Assembly: GCA_015231705.1 (NCBI GenBank)
Contig: JADGBC010000007.1
Span: 1 to 45,923 of the forward strand
From: Desulfamplus sp.
GTDB taxonomy: Bacteria > Desulfobacterota > Desulfobacteria > Desulfobacterales > Desulfobacteraceae
Direction of reading: 5' to 3'
DNA length: 45,923 nt
In this document: piece after piece, positions 16,351 through 26,420 of the stretch
Numbering within the stretch: the stretch's first letter is position 1
How the letters are laid out: each line of letters starts with the position of its first letter
Program-made: the position numbers and the translations under genes
Notes under the pieces: generated by a model
Databases searched by the model: none
What the model was told of the DNA's origin: nothing
Seen by the model: the letters and a program-made list of their open reading frames with translations, nothing else

Positions 16351-18018
16351 TCACATACCCCAAACCATTACAGTTTTATTTTTATACAGCTCCTGCCTAC
16401 AAAAAATTTTATCTTCCCAACTCCTGGATACGCTTCTGTCAAAAATAATCAGATGCCCCTCATTGCACCCGCATCTGTCCATGTATCTATAGGTCTGTTC
16501 AAGACCCTCTTCTATGGTTTTTTCAAGGGATTTACGTAATATTTTCAACTCAATTATCTCTCGTTGAACCACTTTTGTCTCTTTTTTAACCGCTCCTGTT
16601 TCTCGTTGAACAGCTTTTGTCGCCTCTCTTTTAGCCCCTGTTGTTATCGTTTTCTGGAGATCTTTAGGGTATTGCCAGATGACCATTAAATCAGTCCTGC
16701 CTCTGCCAAGACCATATTCACGCTCAATTCTTCCACCTGAATTTACGACTCTCTGCAAAAAAGCCTGCATCAAAAGCTGGGGCCCCGCCTCTTTATACTG
16801 AAATCTCTCTACCCAATGTTCGGAATGCTCTCTGAAAAACTCCTGAAAAGCCTTTAAGAGCTTTAGCATATCCAATCTGCCATCATCTTTTACATACCAT
16901 TCCGATTTCTCGTGAATTGTCTGTTGTGTGCCGAACGTTAGCTGTCTTGGTATTATTTCAGCATAGATCGGATTTGATATGTGAATTCCGCCTTCCAGTT
17001 TGATCAACCCTAAATCCCTGACATACCAGATATCATCGTCTATTAAATCGCAGGAGACCTCCATGCTGTGTATGATTGGTTCAATTATACGTCTGACCCT
17101 CTCTTCACGTAATTTGTCGGCTAACTGGTCAAGATGGGTTTCACGTCTTAAAATCAGGCTCTCTTTTGCCTCAATTACCATATCTTCTGTAATCGGTTTT
17201 GTTCGCTCTCTTTTCTCTTTAGTCTTAAAACAGGTTTCATAAGCCAACGCATTTACAAGCCATGGTTGACCTTGCGTATATTCCCAAATTAACTCTTTGG
17301 CTTTAATATCAAATTTTTGACCTGTCTCCTTTGTATGCTCTTCAAGAAGAGTGTAAACTTCGGACTCTATAAAATCACCAAGTCTTAAAGATTCAGCCTT
17401 AATATTAAATGCACTTCCGCCGGTAATGATTGTTTTTTCTTTATCTGAATGGATTCGATAGTCTCTTACATCTCTGACACCGCACAACACTATTGATTGG
17501 GGAAAATTAGATGGGCGTTTATCATAACCTGAACGGATTTGACGAAGAACTGAAATCAATGTATCTCCAACTAATGCGTCAATTTCGTCTATCAATAATA
17601 CTATATGTTTATTACTATGGTTGGACCATTGAGATAACATTTCATTCAGAGAGCCATCTGCCCCCCATGAACTTATGATATGTTGCATCTCGTCAAGCGG
17701 AAAAGTATCATGCAGATAATCTCTGGCTCTGGATACCAATTCACCAATAATGGCTCGCATACCTCTTTCCACATCTTCTCTTGCACCTTGGGCAGCTTCA
17801 ATATTGATATAAAGACAGGAATATTGGTCTCTTTCATTTAAGTATTTCATCAATGCTAACAAGCATGAAGTCTTTCCTGTCTGTCTTGGGGCATGAAGCA
17901 CAAAATATTTTTTTTGTTCAATCAGAAGTAAAACATCTTCTAAATTAATTCGTTCAAGAGGGTTAAGGCAATAATGATCTGTAGGCTTAATAGGTCCCGC
18001 GGTGTTAAAATATCGCAT
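16351..18018 (-). CDS. AAA-like ATPase with C-terminal PD-(D/E)XK nuclease-type domain
   Basis: The N-terminal ATPase has Walker A (HAPRQTGKTS, about 45-54) and Walker B (HIVLLIDEIDALVG), then a winged-helix-like middle. The C terminus has GRGRTDLMVIW and EIIELKI, which fit the D..ExK pattern of PD-(D/E)XK nucleases, ending in LEQTYRYMDRCGCNEGHLIIFD. Between the D and the ExK lies a Lys/Glu/Thr-rich linker made of tandem units (REATKAVQ, RETGAVKK, ETKVVQRE) that looks like an expanded minisatellite. Substrate and role are unknown; such genes are multi-copy in some deltaproteobacteria. A second, truncated copy lies at 22782-23015. I start at ATG 18018, because AAAGGAGAAACC precedes it; ATG 18042 has no ribosome site. 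Confidence 0.85.
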   Translation of the reverse strand: MRYFNTAGPIKPTDHYCLNPLERINLEDVLLLIEQKKYFVLHAPRQTGKTSCLLALMKYLNERDQYSCLYINIEAAQGAREDVERGMRAIIGELVSRARDYLHDTFPLDEMQHIISSWGADGSLNEMLSQWSNHSNKHIVLLIDEIDALVGDTLISVLRQIRSGYDKRPSNFPQSIVLCGVRDVRDYRIHSDKEKTIITGGSAFNIKAESLRLGDFIESEVYTLLEEHTKETGQKFDIKAKELIWEYTQGQPWLVNALAYETCFKTKEKRERTKPITEDMVIEAKESLILRRETHLDQLADKLREERVRRIIEPIIHSMEVSCDLIDDDIWYVRDLGLIKLEGGIHISNPIYAEIIPRQLTFGTQQTIHEKSEWYVKDDGRLDMLKLLKAFQEFFREHSEHWVERFQYKEAGPQLLMQAFLQRVVNSGGRIEREYGLGRGRTDLMVIWQYPKDLQKTITTGAKREATKAVQRETGAVKKETKVVQREIIELKILRKSLEKTIEEGLEQTYRYMDRCGCNEGHLIIFDRSVSRSWEDKIFCRQELYKNKTVMVWGM

Positions 18019-18123
18019 GGTTTCTCCTTTATGCGTTCTCATGAGTTAAGTTCTCATCTACCAAACCACATATACAAGATTAGATTTTTACTTAAATCCC
18101 CATGTAATGGCAAAGCAGAGAAC

Positions 18124-21100
18124 TTATGACTTTAGAGATGTTTTCAATAGCCCCAATATCTCTAAAGCCTCTTTGAACTTGTATTTACCAATCAATCTGT
18201 CAAGCTCCTGAAGTTGGGAGTTGACATCCTCTGACCAGCTAAATGTGCCTGTCTCCTCCATAATATCCTTGCATGGTTTAGGCTTTTTCTTCTTTAAAAC
18301 AGGTTCAAGTTTCTGGATAAATTCGGTAAGTTGAGCCTTATCTCCCTGTTTTAATGATCCTTGATTTACAGCCTTTGCATCATCTGCCTTTACAGAGACA
18401 ACAGGGGAGAGTTTTTTAAGAATCATACGTAATGTTGTGTCAAACTGTTCTACTAAAGCCTTCAGAGTTATTTTGCCATGAAAATACACATCTTCATTTT
18501 CATCATTCGGGTAGGCAGAATCTGTCCATGAATGTTTATCTGTAGCAATACCTGATTTAAAACCTGATTTAAGAGCTGCTTCCAACTCTGCTGCTATTTT
18601 TTGTAAAACAGTTGCCCCGATTGTGCCAGAGACCCCTTTTACTGTATGGGCAAGTCTGACAGCAAGTTCCTGATCCTGTTTTTCAATCGCCTCCTGAATC
18701 TGCTGTGTAGTATTCTGATTGTCATCGTGAAATTTTTTAAGCAGGTTAATATAAAGTTTCCTGTTGCCGCTTACTCTTGAAAGACCAACATCTGTGTTGA
18801 TTCCATCTAAATAGGGGATCTCAATTTCAGCGGATGAGATCTCAATTTTCTGATTTATCTTTTTAGAGTATTCATCAGGCAGAGTACGATTTCCGGGTTG
18901 TATCCATTTTACTAATGCATTGAACATCACTGAAGGCTCTATGGGCTTTGTCACGTAGTCGTTCATGCCGATCTGAAGAACCTCTTCTCGTACTCCGCTC
19001 ATTGCGTCCGCTGTCATCGCTATTACAGGAAGCTTACTGCTCATGGCTGACAGTTCCAGATTGCGTTGAGCCTCTTCCCATCTTCTGATCTCTCTGGTTG
19101 CTGTCCGTCCGTCCATCACAGGCATCTGTAAATCCATCAGCACAACATCGTAAGGGTTATCCGCTGATGCCTTCACCATATCCACGCCAATTTGACCGTT
19201 GTTTGCTACATCAATATAAAAACCCTCATGACTCAACAGCTCAACTGCCAACTGCTGATTGATTGCATTATCCTCCACAAGAAGAATACGGGCACCTCGA
19301 ATATTGTCAAAGCCATCGGGCAGTTCAGTTTTGTTTATGCTTCTGTCAGTTTTTCTGTTCGTGGCCTTTCCAAAAACATTCATCACAGCATCAAATAAAA
19401 GAGATTGAGTTACTGGTTTAATCAAAAATCCATCAAGGCTTATCTCTTTTGTCTTCTCAACCAGATCTTCGCTGCCATGTGCTGTAACCATGACAATCCT
19501 GGGGATTCTGGTAAGGTCTGAGTCTTGCTGTATATGTCTTGAAGCCTCAATCCCGTCCATACCCGGCATCTCCCAATCCATAAACACGAGTCCATAAGGT
19601 TGCTGCTGACTTTGCTTGCTTGCAACAGTCTGGTTATCTTGCTCACTTGAAACAATTTGGGCTTCATGCTTGCCTGCAGCAGCTTGAGCTTTGATCATCT
19701 CGATAGCTTGTCTGCCTGAAGAGGCTGTATCAGCATCAAAACCTAATTGTTCAAGGTAGCTTTTCATAACCTGACGTGAGGCCTGGCTGTCATCAACTAC
19801 CAGCATTCTCATATTTTTAATATTTTCAGGCAGAACAAGAAGGTGTTTTTCAACCCTATCATGTCGTCCAAACCTGGCAGTAAACCAGAATGTGCTTCCC
19901 TCTCCCGCAATGCTGTCAACCCCAATCTCTCCGCCCATCCTCTCGGAAAGTTTTTTACTGATAGTCAGTCCAAGCCCAGTTCCGCCATATTTACGAGTAG
20001 TTGATGTATCTGCCTGCTGGAAGGATTGAAAGAGTTTGCCACGCTGCTCCTCAGTAAGCCCAATTCCTGTATCCTTGACTGCAAAGCGAATGAAAGCCGT
20101 ATTGTTATCTAATTGAAGCGGCGTGATAGATAGCGTTATTTCGCCTCTGTCTGTAAATTTTACGGCATTGTTGGCAAGATTGAGAAGAATTTGACCAAGA
20201 CGTAATGGATCTCCTGTTAACGCAGTTGGCACATCAGGATCTATTTCAAATATCAGCTCAAGACCTTTTTCATGTGCTTTAATAATTACTAAACTGCCAA
20301 GATTGTTCAATACATCACCCAAATCAAAGTCAACAGACTCTATATTGAGCTTGCCCGCCTCAATTTTAGAAAAATCAAGAATATCATTGATGATTCCAAG
20401 AAGATTTTGAGCTGAGAGATATACTTTGTTTATATAGTCTCTCTGTTTAGGGGAGAGGTCTGTCTTTAGTGATAAATGGCTCAGCCCTATAATCGCGTTC
20501 ATAGGAGTCCGTATCTCATGACTCATGTTGGCAAGAAAATCACTCTTGGCACGAGTTGCAGCCTCGGCAGAATTTTTGGCTATAAGAAGACTTGCTTTAG
20601 CAGCTTCTAACTCCTCTGTTCGCTGTAATACTTTTTCCTCTAAAGATTCAGTATATTCCTGAATTTTTGCAAACATAATATCAAAATATTTTTCAAGTAC
20701 ATTGATTTCATCACGTTCTATATTTGACTCTAATTTATAGCCTTGATCGTTCTCTGATGTAGAATCTTGCTCTTTTTGTTCAAAGTCGTGAAATACCGAT
20801 TGGCTTACCTTCTCAGTTAGTTTAACAAGCGGCTTTGTGATCTGTTTTGAAAGAAAAAGAACACCTAAAATACCAGCGATACTTGTAATAACTCCTAACA
20901 CAATAGAAATTATTATCATTGCTAAAACAGAATCATGTATATCTTTAGTAGAGGCAGCTCCTACAACATATATAGGGGCATTGGAGAGCTTTTGATAATC
21001 TACCAACATTGAACTGCACTGCATTTGAAATTTGGACTCTTCTTCAAAAGAGATTATCGAAAAATTACAATCACCCAATTTAGAGGAAGCAATCTTTTTG

Positions 21101-21807
21101 CTGGCAAAAAGAATCTGTTGATCCAACGACAGTGCCGCAAGCGTTATAAATCCACGTTTTCCAATCATCAATTTATCAAAGAATTTTTCATTTATCATTT
21201 GTAAATTGAGGACTATGACAAAAAATTTACCTGCCTGAATTATCCCATCTTCTGAAAATTGTCTGCTGATGATAAAAGCGGGGAAGTTCAATTCTGGTTC
21301 GATCTGATTCATATCAACTACAGAGGAGAATGGGGGATTACAGATTTTAATAACTGTTTGATTATACAGTTCATAATTTTTTAACTCTAATGGATTATCT
21401 TTATATACCACCTTACCATTATCAACTAATAGAATGTCTTCAATCCACAACTCTTTTGAGCGAATAGCTGTAAAAAAAGAGGATAATCCTGAAGATGAAA
21501 GTGCAGCCATTGCTGGATTATTTAAAAACACCTTAACAATTGGCTGCGTACTCCACAATTCTATTTTAGTTTCAATATCTTCATAAAATCTTTCAATATT
21601 TTCAACGCCATAATAAACATTTGATTTAAGCTGGTGATTAAGCTCCTCTTTTAAAGAACCTGCCTGATAAAAAGAGATAACAATGGTGAAAATAGAGATA
21701 ACACTAACAATCAAAGATGCAGAAAAAAATGCAAACTTGACCCCAAGAGATCGATTTTTCATAAAATTGACAACAAACCGATCTTTAATGTTCAAGCTAC
21801 CTTTCAC
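18124..21807 (-). CDS. Hybrid sensor histidine kinase: sensor-HAMP-HisKA-HATPase-REC-REC-HPt
   Basis: TM1 ([23 protein letters not shown]) is followed by a roughly 250-aa extracytoplasmic sensor, TM2 ([23 protein letters not shown]), HAMP and a coiled coil. HisKA has [16 protein letters not shown], and HATPase_c has [10 protein letters not shown] and [12 protein letters not shown]. Two receivers follow ([13 protein letters not shown] and [13 protein letters not shown]). A C-terminal HPt ([17 protein letters not shown]) and an acidic tail complete a full phosphorelay in one chain. I place the start at GTG 21807: GGAG lies 9 nt upstream, and the SBP gene's stop codon ends 5 nt before it. The ORF-track ATG 21852 would overlap the SBP gene by 41 nt. 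Confidence 0.9.
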   Translation of the reverse strand: MKGSLNIKDRFVVNFMKNRSLGVKFAFFSASLIVSVISIFTIVISFYQAGSLKEELNHQLKSNVYYGVENIERFYEDIETKIELWSTQPIVKVFLNNPAMAALSSSGLSSFFTAIRSKELWIEDILLVDNGKVVYKDNPLELKNYELYNQTVIKICNPPFSSVVDMNQIEPELNFPAFIISRQFSEDGIIQAGKFFVIVLNLQMINEKFFDKLMIGKRGFITLAALSLDQQILFASKKIASSKLGDCNFSIISFEEESKFQMQCSSMLVDYQKLSNAPIYVVGAASTKDIHDSVLAMIIISIVLGVITSIAGILGVLFLSKQITKPLVKLTEKVSQSVFHDFEQKEQDSTSENDQGYKLESNIERDEINVLEKYFDIMFAKIQEYTESLEEKVLQRTEELEAAKASLLIAKNSAEAATRAKSDFLANMSHEIRTPMNAIIGLSHLSLKTDLSPKQRDYINKVYLSAQNLLGIINDILDFSKIEAGKLNIESVDFDLGDVLNNLGSLVIIKAHEKGLELIFEIDPDVPTALTGDPLRLGQILLNLANNAVKFTDRGEITLSITPLQLDNNTAFIRFAVKDTGIGLTEEQRGKLFQSFQQADTSTTRKYGGTGLGLTISKKLSERMGGEIGVDSIAGEGSTFWFTARFGRHDRVEKHLLVLPENIKNMRMLVVDDSQASRQVMKSYLEQLGFDADTASSGRQAIEMIKAQAAAGKHEAQIVSSEQDNQTVASKQSQQQPYGLVFMDWEMPGMDGIEASRHIQQDSDLTRIPRIVMVTAHGSEDLVEKTKEISLDGFLIKPVTQSLLFDAVMNVFGKATNRKTDRSINKTELPDGFDNIRGARILLVEDNAINQQLAVELLSHEGFYIDVANNGQIGVDMVKASADNPYDVVLMDLQMPVMDGRTATREIRRWEEAQRNLELSAMSSKLPVIAMTADAMSGVREEVLQIGMNDYVTKPIEPSVMFNALVKWIQPGNRTLPDEYSKKINQKIEISSAEIEIPYLDGINTDVGLSRVSGNRKLYINLLKKFHDDNQNTTQQIQEAIEKQDQELAVRLAHTVKGVSGTIGATVLQKIAAELEAALKSGFKSGIATDKHSWTDSAYPNDENEDVYFHGKITLKALVEQFDTTLRMILKKLSPVVSVKADDAKAVNQGSLKQGDKAQLTEFIQKLEPVLKKKKPKPCKDIMEETGTFSWSEDVNSQLQELDRLIGKYKFKEALEILGLLKTSLKS

Positions 21808-21811
21808 AACT

Positions 21812-22654
21812 TTATTCTCCAAGAAGGCTGGTGATGAAAAGATTAAACTCACTAAGAGATATGCCGACCTTCTCTTTCCAGATTAGATCAAACTTGGAAT
21901 TTAGCTTGCGTTGAGAATCAAAAAATATTTTTGCAGCTTCAATCAACTCTTTATCATCTTTTCTAAATCCCCATCCTACCTGATTGACAGGACCAACAAA
22001 AAATCCAACCATTGAGTTTTTAACCTTGTTCCGTGTCCAGTTCAGTGCCCCGTCAGCTCCGATAATTGTAAAATCCACAGTTTTGCTATCCACTGCATTC
22101 ATGCTCTCATCAGTTGACATCAAGGTAATCAGAATAGGTTTGTCGCTAAAATCTTTTTTATTTTTCTCTTCCATCCATGTGTGGTAGCTTGTGCCTTTCA
22201 TCACAGCCGCCCGTTTCCCTTTAAGATCAACTTCGCTTTTGATATTATTCTGATTATCTTTGTTGATAACTACAGTCATACGGGTTTTAAAAAGTGCTGC
22301 AAAATCCATTTTTTTCATACGCCATTCATTTATGACAATATCATTAGGATAGCAATCGCACTCTCCTGTCTCCATAAGATAAGGTGTATAGACGGCTTCT
22401 TTGTCCACCACACCATCTTTGTTATAGAAAAGGTTATCCCATGCCTCTAATTTTTTCACATTTGCCTTAACTCCCAAACTTTCTGCAAATGCAGTTCCTG
22501 TTCTTGTGTAAAGCTCATAGCTTGATCCAGCTACACATAATCTTAACTCTCCTGATTTCTTTATCTCTTCTAAAGAACGTGCATAAGTTGATGCAATGCT
22601 CAAATGAAAAAAACACAAACAAATAATCGTAATCCACAGCTTTTTTGTAATCAT
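21812..22654 (-). CDS. Periplasmic solute-binding protein (SBP_bac_3 type), partner of the hybrid kinase
   Basis: A signal peptide ([22 protein letters not shown]) is followed by a polar-amino-acid-type binding fold: [90 protein letters not shown]. At 280 aa it is normal for the family. No permease or ATPase genes are adjacent; the next gene, tightly linked, is a hybrid kinase. It therefore probably presents a ligand to that sensor rather than to a transporter. AAAGGAG precedes the ATG. A long perfect palindrome lies 77 nt upstream. Confidence 0.88.
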   Translation of the reverse strand: MITKKLWITIICLCFFHLSIASTYARSLEEIKKSGELRLCVAGSSYELYTRTGTAFAESLGVKANVKKLEAWDNLFYNKDGVVDKEAVYTPYLMETGECDCYPNDIVINEWRMKKMDFAALFKTRMTVVINKDNQNNIKSEVDLKGKRAAVMKGTSYHTWMEEKNKKDFSDKPILITLMSTDESMNAVDSKTVDFTIIGADGALNWTRNKVKNSMVGFFVGPVNQVGWGFRKDDKELIEAAKIFFDSQRKLNSKFDLIWKEKVGISLSEFNLFITSLLGE

Positions 22655-22730
22655 AATAGTTATCTCCTTTATTAGTTGTTAAGTTATGAACGTAATGAGA
22701 TATTAGGTCATATAAATTTAATTCAATATA

Positions 22731-22761
22731 GATTTGACAACTTTTTAAAAGTTGTCAAATC
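22731..22761. promoter_or_regulatory. Perfect 15-bp-arm palindrome, candidate operator of the SBP/hybrid kinase operon
   Basis: GATTTGACAACTTTT, a single central T, then AAAAGTTGTCAAATC: 15 paired bases on each side without mismatch. On the minus strand the arms contain TTGACA/TTGTCA, and TTGTCA is followed at about 18 nt by TTTATA, a plausible sigma-70 promoter. The location upstream of the SBP start fits a dimeric repressor or activator site. A terminator is less likely, as no T-run follows either way. Confidence 0.6.
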
Positions 22762-22781
22762 GTTCACCCCTATTTTTAATT

Positions 22782-23015
22782 TCACATACCCCAAACCGTT
22801 ATTGTCTTACCTTTATAACTTTCTGTTTTGCAAAAGAGTTTATCTTCCCACATTTTTAAGCCGGCTCTATCAAAAATAACAAGATGCCCTTCATTACACC
22901 CGCATTTGTCCATGTATTTATAGGTCTGTTCAAGACCGTCTGATATTGTCTTTTCAAGAGATTTATGCAAAATTTTCAGTTCTATTATCTCTTTTTGAAC
23001 TCTTTGGCAGGTCAG
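22782..23015 (-). pseudogene. Remnant of an AAA/PD-(D/E)XK gene (C-terminal about 78 codons)
   Basis: The frame RVQKEIIELKILHKSLEKTI..GLEQTYKYMDKCGCNEGHLVIFDR..WEDKLFC..ITVWGM is close to the last 75 residues of the 16351-18018 protein, and downstream noncoding words (TTTCACATACCCCAAACC) also match. The homology starts exactly at the ExK end of the tandem-repeat linker. The ATPase and the catalytic Asp are missing. The ORF-track extension to 23141 is antisense to the next gene and not homologous. It is a deletion relic or gene-conversion donor. Confidence 0.85.
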
Positions 23016-23106
23016 TTTTGGTGTTATCTCTTCATTGTTCACCTCTCCTTTGTGGACAATGCTTTTTCTTAAGTCAACAGCATTGGGCCATAAGGGGATA
23101 TACGGG

Positions 23107-24120
23107 ATGAAAAAAAAGATATTCTTTATATGCGGCTCCATGAATCAGACCACCCAGATGCATCAGATCTCAAGGCACCTTGGCGATTATGACCATGCGT
23201 TCTCGCCTTTCTACGTCAACGGATTTGACGAGTTTCTCAGAAAACTCGGAATGATCGAATTCACCATTGCCGGAAACAAACTGACCAACCGTTGCCGAGA
23301 CTATCTTCATGCCCAGGGTCTGCCCATAGACGAAAAAGGAAAACAAGGAGCAAAAGAGGAAAAAGGAGGAAAAGAAGAACAGGGAAAAAATCGACCTTAC
23401 GACCTGGTGGTGACCTGCTCAGATGTCTATTTGCAGAAGAACATCAAAGGCAACCGGATTGTGCTGGTTCAAGAAGGAATTACAGACCCGGAATCTTTCA
23501 TGTTTCATCTTGTGAACAAATTCCGATTTCTTCCGCTCTGGTTTGCGGGCAATGCATTGACCGGTCTCAGTGATGCATACGAGGTGTTCTGTGTTGCAAG
23601 TGAAGGGTATCGGGACTTTTTTATAAAAAAAGGGGTTCGTTCTGAAAAAATTGTTGTCACGGGGATACCCAATTTTGACAAATGCAGTCAATACAGCAGC
23701 AACACCTTTCCACACAGGAACTTTGTGCTGGCCTGTACATCTGCACTGAGAGAGACCCTTCAGTTCGAAAACCGCAGGGCATTTATCCGAAAAGCCGTTG
23801 AAATCGCAGGTTCACGGCAGCTTATTTTCAAGCTTCACCCGAGCGAAAAAGTCAGGCGTGCCACCCGGGAAATAAACAAGTATGCACCCGGTGCCATGGT
23901 GTTTTCTTGCGGCAACGCAGAAGAGATGATAGCAAACTGTGATGTTCTGATTACCAGGTTTTCTTCGACAGCTCTTGTCGGACTTGCCCTGGGAAAGGAG
24001 ACCCACTCAGACTTCAATATGGAAGAAATGCGTCGATTGACGCCTGTACAGAACGGTTCGGCTGCACTGAATATCGCCAGTGTCTGCCGCCGGCTTCTTG
24101 AAAGGAAGGCTTTATGTTAA
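23107..24120 (+). CDS. Glycosyltransferase-like (GT-B / CDP-glycerol-transferase-like) protein
   Basis: The protein starts KKKIFFICGSMNQTTQMHQISRHL. It has a central VLVQEGITDPES and a C-terminal half with VTGIPNFDKC, LIFKLHPSEK and a nucleotide-sugar-site-like EEMIANCDVLITRFSSTALVGLALGKET. These patterns fit GT-B enzymes related to polysaccharide or glycerophosphate transferases, but I cannot name the donor. Residues about 78-97 are an A/G-rich low-complexity insert (Lys/Glu/Gly). I start at ATG 23107 after AAGGGG; the upstream ATG 23035 would extend into relic sequence. It is first in a three-gene plus-strand cluster with SPT-like and SDR enzymes, so it may glycosylate or modify their lipid product. 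Confidence 0.65.
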   Translation: MKKKIFFICGSMNQTTQMHQISRHLGDYDHAFSPFYVNGFDEFLRKLGMIEFTIAGNKLTNRCRDYLHAQGLPIDEKGKQGAKEEKGGKEEQGKNRPYDLVVTCSDVYLQKNIKGNRIVLVQEGITDPESFMFHLVNKFRFLPLWFAGNALTGLSDAYEVFCVASEGYRDFFIKKGVRSEKIVVTGIPNFDKCSQYSSNTFPHRNFVLACTSALRETLQFENRRAFIRKAVEIAGSRQLIFKLHPSEKVRRATREINKYAPGAMVFSCGNAEEMIANCDVLITRFSSTALVGLALGKETHSDFNMEEMRRLTPVQNGSAALNIASVCRRLLERKALC

Positions 24121-24165
24121 ATCAATTCCAAATCAATTCATTGATAAAGGGATAAAGGAGGACAC

Positions 24166-25422
24166 ATGTTAAATCAATTCATTGATATTGCCACTCAAAA
24201 ATTACGTGCCAAACGTATGGAATATTTTGGAAAGCACCCGGACGTATATACAAAAGCATATGCATATACCCGGTCAAATCTGGTAAAGGCATTGGGATAT
24301 TATCCGTATTATCCAAAAATTGAAAAAGCCAATGCCACTGAAGTAACCATTGACGGACGACAGATAACCATGCTGGGGTCGAATAATTATCTTGGACTCA
24401 CCAATCACCCCAAAGTGATTGAAGCAGGTGTGAAAGCGTTACAAGAATATGGTTCTGGATTGACCGGCAGCCGTTTGCTGAACGGGAATATCCTTTTGCA
24501 CGATCAATTGGAAGAAGAGCTGGCTGACTTTGTTGGCATGAAAAACGCACTGGTGTTTTCCACCGGATTTGGTACCAATTTAGGAACTATCTCTACGATC
24601 TGCGGCCCTGATGATTTGGTTTTCAGTGATGAATATAACCATGCCTCCATTGTAGATGGTATCCGTTTTTCCGGTGCACGAAAATGTAAATACAGACACA
24701 ACGACATGCAGGATTTAGAAGAAAAGCTGGCATTTGCAGACCCCAAATACGCCAGGTTCATTGTGACAGATGGAATCTTCAGCATGGAGGGAGATATTGC
24801 AAAATTAGATGAACTGGTCACCTTGTCTAAAAAATATCCGTCACGACTGATGGTTGATGATGCACACTCTTTTGGGGTTTTAGGCCCCAATGGCGATGGA
24901 ACTGCCGCACATTTCGGTGTCACCGAAGATATGGATCTTATTATGGGGACATTCAGCAAATCACTGGGGTGTGTCGGCGGATTTATTGCCGGTGAAAAAA
25001 TGGTCATCGAATATTTAAAGCATCATTGCCGTACAATGATCTTTACGGCAGCCCTGCCGCCTTCCAATGTGGCCTCAGTTATGGCTGCATTAGGAATTAT
25101 CAAGGCAGAACCGGAACGCCGTGAACGTGTGATGGAAAATGCCCAGTTTATGCGGAACGGTCTAAAATCATTGGGGTTTGATGTTGGTGAAAGTACTACC
25201 CCGATCATTCCCATCGTTATCGGTAAAGATCTCAAGACCTTTCAGGTATGGAAAGAGCTTATGGATGCGGGTGTTTACACAAATCCCATTATTTCACCGG
25301 CTGTACCTCAAGGCAGAGCTCTGTTGCGTACCAGTTACATGGCAACCCACACGCACAAACAATTGGAATTTTGTCTTGATATGTTTGAAAAAGTCGGAAA
25401 AAAAGCCCGTATTATCAGTTGA
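24166..25422 (+). CDS. PLP-dependent alpha-oxoamine synthase, serine palmitoyltransferase-like
   Basis: This family condenses an amino acid with an acyl-CoA. Visible motifs are MLGSNNYLGLTNHPKV, YGSGLTGSRLLNG, FSTGFGTNLG, EYNHASIVDGIR, TDGIFSMEGDIA, the PLP Asp-His stretch MVDDAHSFGVLG and the Schiff-base Lys in MGTFSKSLGCVGGF. Overall it reads more like bacterial serine palmitoyltransferase than BioF or Kbl, notably RHNDMQDLEEKL and the adjacent SDR; substrate choice remains inferred. AAAGGAGGACAC precedes ATG 24166. The 45 nt before it contain a partial duplicate of the gene's own first codons (ATGTTAAATCAATTC), which also forms the stop of the preceding gene. Confidence 0.85.
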   Translation: MLNQFIDIATQKLRAKRMEYFGKHPDVYTKAYAYTRSNLVKALGYYPYYPKIEKANATEVTIDGRQITMLGSNNYLGLTNHPKVIEAGVKALQEYGSGLTGSRLLNGNILLHDQLEEELADFVGMKNALVFSTGFGTNLGTISTICGPDDLVFSDEYNHASIVDGIRFSGARKCKYRHNDMQDLEEKLAFADPKYARFIVTDGIFSMEGDIAKLDELVTLSKKYPSRLMVDDAHSFGVLGPNGDGTAAHFGVTEDMDLIMGTFSKSLGCVGGFIAGEKMVIEYLKHHCRTMIFTAALPPSNVASVMAALGIIKAEPERRERVMENAQFMRNGLKSLGFDVGESTTPIIPIVIGKDLKTFQVWKELMDAGVYTNPIISPAVPQGRALLRTSYMATHTHKQLEFCLDMFEKVGKKARIIS

Positions 25423-25488
25423 ACCCAAATGATTTTTTAAAAAATCCGCACAGCAGCGAATGCTATATTTTGGTTGAAAGGAGAGACT

Positions 25489-26316
25489 GTGAAAAATAAG
25501 ATGGCATCATCAAAGGTTGTATTGATTACCGGTGCATCTTCCGGTATCGGCAAATGCACGGCAGAGTATCTGGCCACAAAAGGATATACGGTGTATGGCA
25601 CATCCCGCCATCCGGAATCCTGTCCGGAAATAAAAAATGGTTTCATGATAAAAATGGATGTCCGTGATACTGCCTCTGTTAAAGAAGCAATTGCACATAT
25701 TATCGAAAAAGAGGGACATATTGATGCACTGGTAAATAATGCGGGGGTTGGCATTGGCGGTGCCATTGAAGACACCTCTACGGACATGGTTAAATCGCTG
25801 TTTGACACCAATTTTTTTGGTATCTGCCGTGTATTGCAGGAAGTGCTGCCGGTCATGAAGCGGCAGTCCGAAGGACTCATCATCAACATGAGTTCCATCG
25901 GGGGCATGATCGGACTTCCCTTTCAAGGGATATACTCTGCATCCAAATTTGCTGTGGAAGGATTCTCAGAAGCCTTATATAAGGAATTATTCTCAACAGG
26001 CATAAAAGTAGTACTGATCGAGCCCGGGGATTTTAAAACTGAATTTACCGCAAACCGCCAAAATATTAAGACAGAAAAGAATAAAGATGATTTCCAGCAC
26101 GCTTTGAATGTCATTGAGCACGATGAGCAAAACGGTCAGCCCCCGCTGAAAATTGCCTGTCTCATCGAAAAGATCATCAACACCCCCAAACCCCGATTGC
26201 GTTATGCGGTGGGTGCGTTTGACCAGAAATTATCCCTGTTTTTAAAGAGAATATTGCCGAACCGATTGTTTGATCAGATAGTTATGTCGTATTATAAAAT
26301 GAATACATTTAAATAA
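25489..26316 (+). CDS. Short-chain dehydrogenase/reductase, candidate 3-ketosphinganine reductase
   Basis: This is a classical SDR: the cofactor site TGASSGIGKCTAEYLA, DVRD, LVNNAGVGIGGAIEDT, catalytic Ser in INMSSIGG, YxxxK in YSASKFAVEG, and PGDFKTEF. Arg in TSRHPE after strand 2 suggests NADPH. Positioned 66 nt after an SPT-like gene, it would fit the reduction of 3-ketosphinganine, although many SDRs of this type act on other ketones. I start at GTG 25489 because AAAGGAG lies 6 nt before it; the track's ATG 25474 lies on that ribosome site. The stop codon overlaps the first bases of a repeat A copy. Confidence 0.82.
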   Translation: MKNKMASSKVVLITGASSGIGKCTAEYLATKGYTVYGTSRHPESCPEIKNGFMIKMDVRDTASVKEAIAHIIEKEGHIDALVNNAGVGIGGAIEDTSTDMVKSLFDTNFFGICRVLQEVLPVMKRQSEGLIINMSSIGGMIGLPFQGIYSASKFAVEGFSEALYKELFSTGIKVVLIEPGDFKTEFTANRQNIKTEKNKDDFQHALNVIEHDEQNGQPPLKIACLIEKIINTPKPRLRYAVGAFDQKLSLFLKRILPNRLFDQIVMSYYKMNTFK

Positions 26317-26393
26317 CTGCCATGCCCTGATGGGCACAACTAAAAATGAAAGTCTTAGAATGACAGCTATCTCAAGAGACTTTCACATAAAAT
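26313..26393 (-). repeat. Repeat A copy 1, at the SDR stop codon
   Basis: In the direction of the SDR gene it reads ATAACTGCCATGCCCTGATG, GGCACAAC, AAATGAAAGTCTTAG and AGACTTTCACATAAAA. It thus contains the small hairpin TGCCC-TGAT-GGGCA and a second stem from GAAAGTCT/AGACTTTC. ATAAC includes the gene's stop codon. The strand sign follows my convention that the plus orientation begins TTTTATGTG. Confidence 0.85.
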
Positions 26394-26420
26394 ACAAACC
26401 AATTTTCAAAGGAGCCAACA

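Noticed and set aside
16251-16448. 65-codon plus-strand ORF
   Set aside because: The 3' half is antisense to the AAA gene end and the 5' half lies in repeat-derived sequence; no family pattern.
22782-23141. 119-aa ORF as an intact gene
   Set aside because: Only the last about 78 codons are homologous to the AAA/PD-(D/E)XK protein; the first 40 codons are antisense to the start of the glycosyltransferase gene. Reported as a relic.
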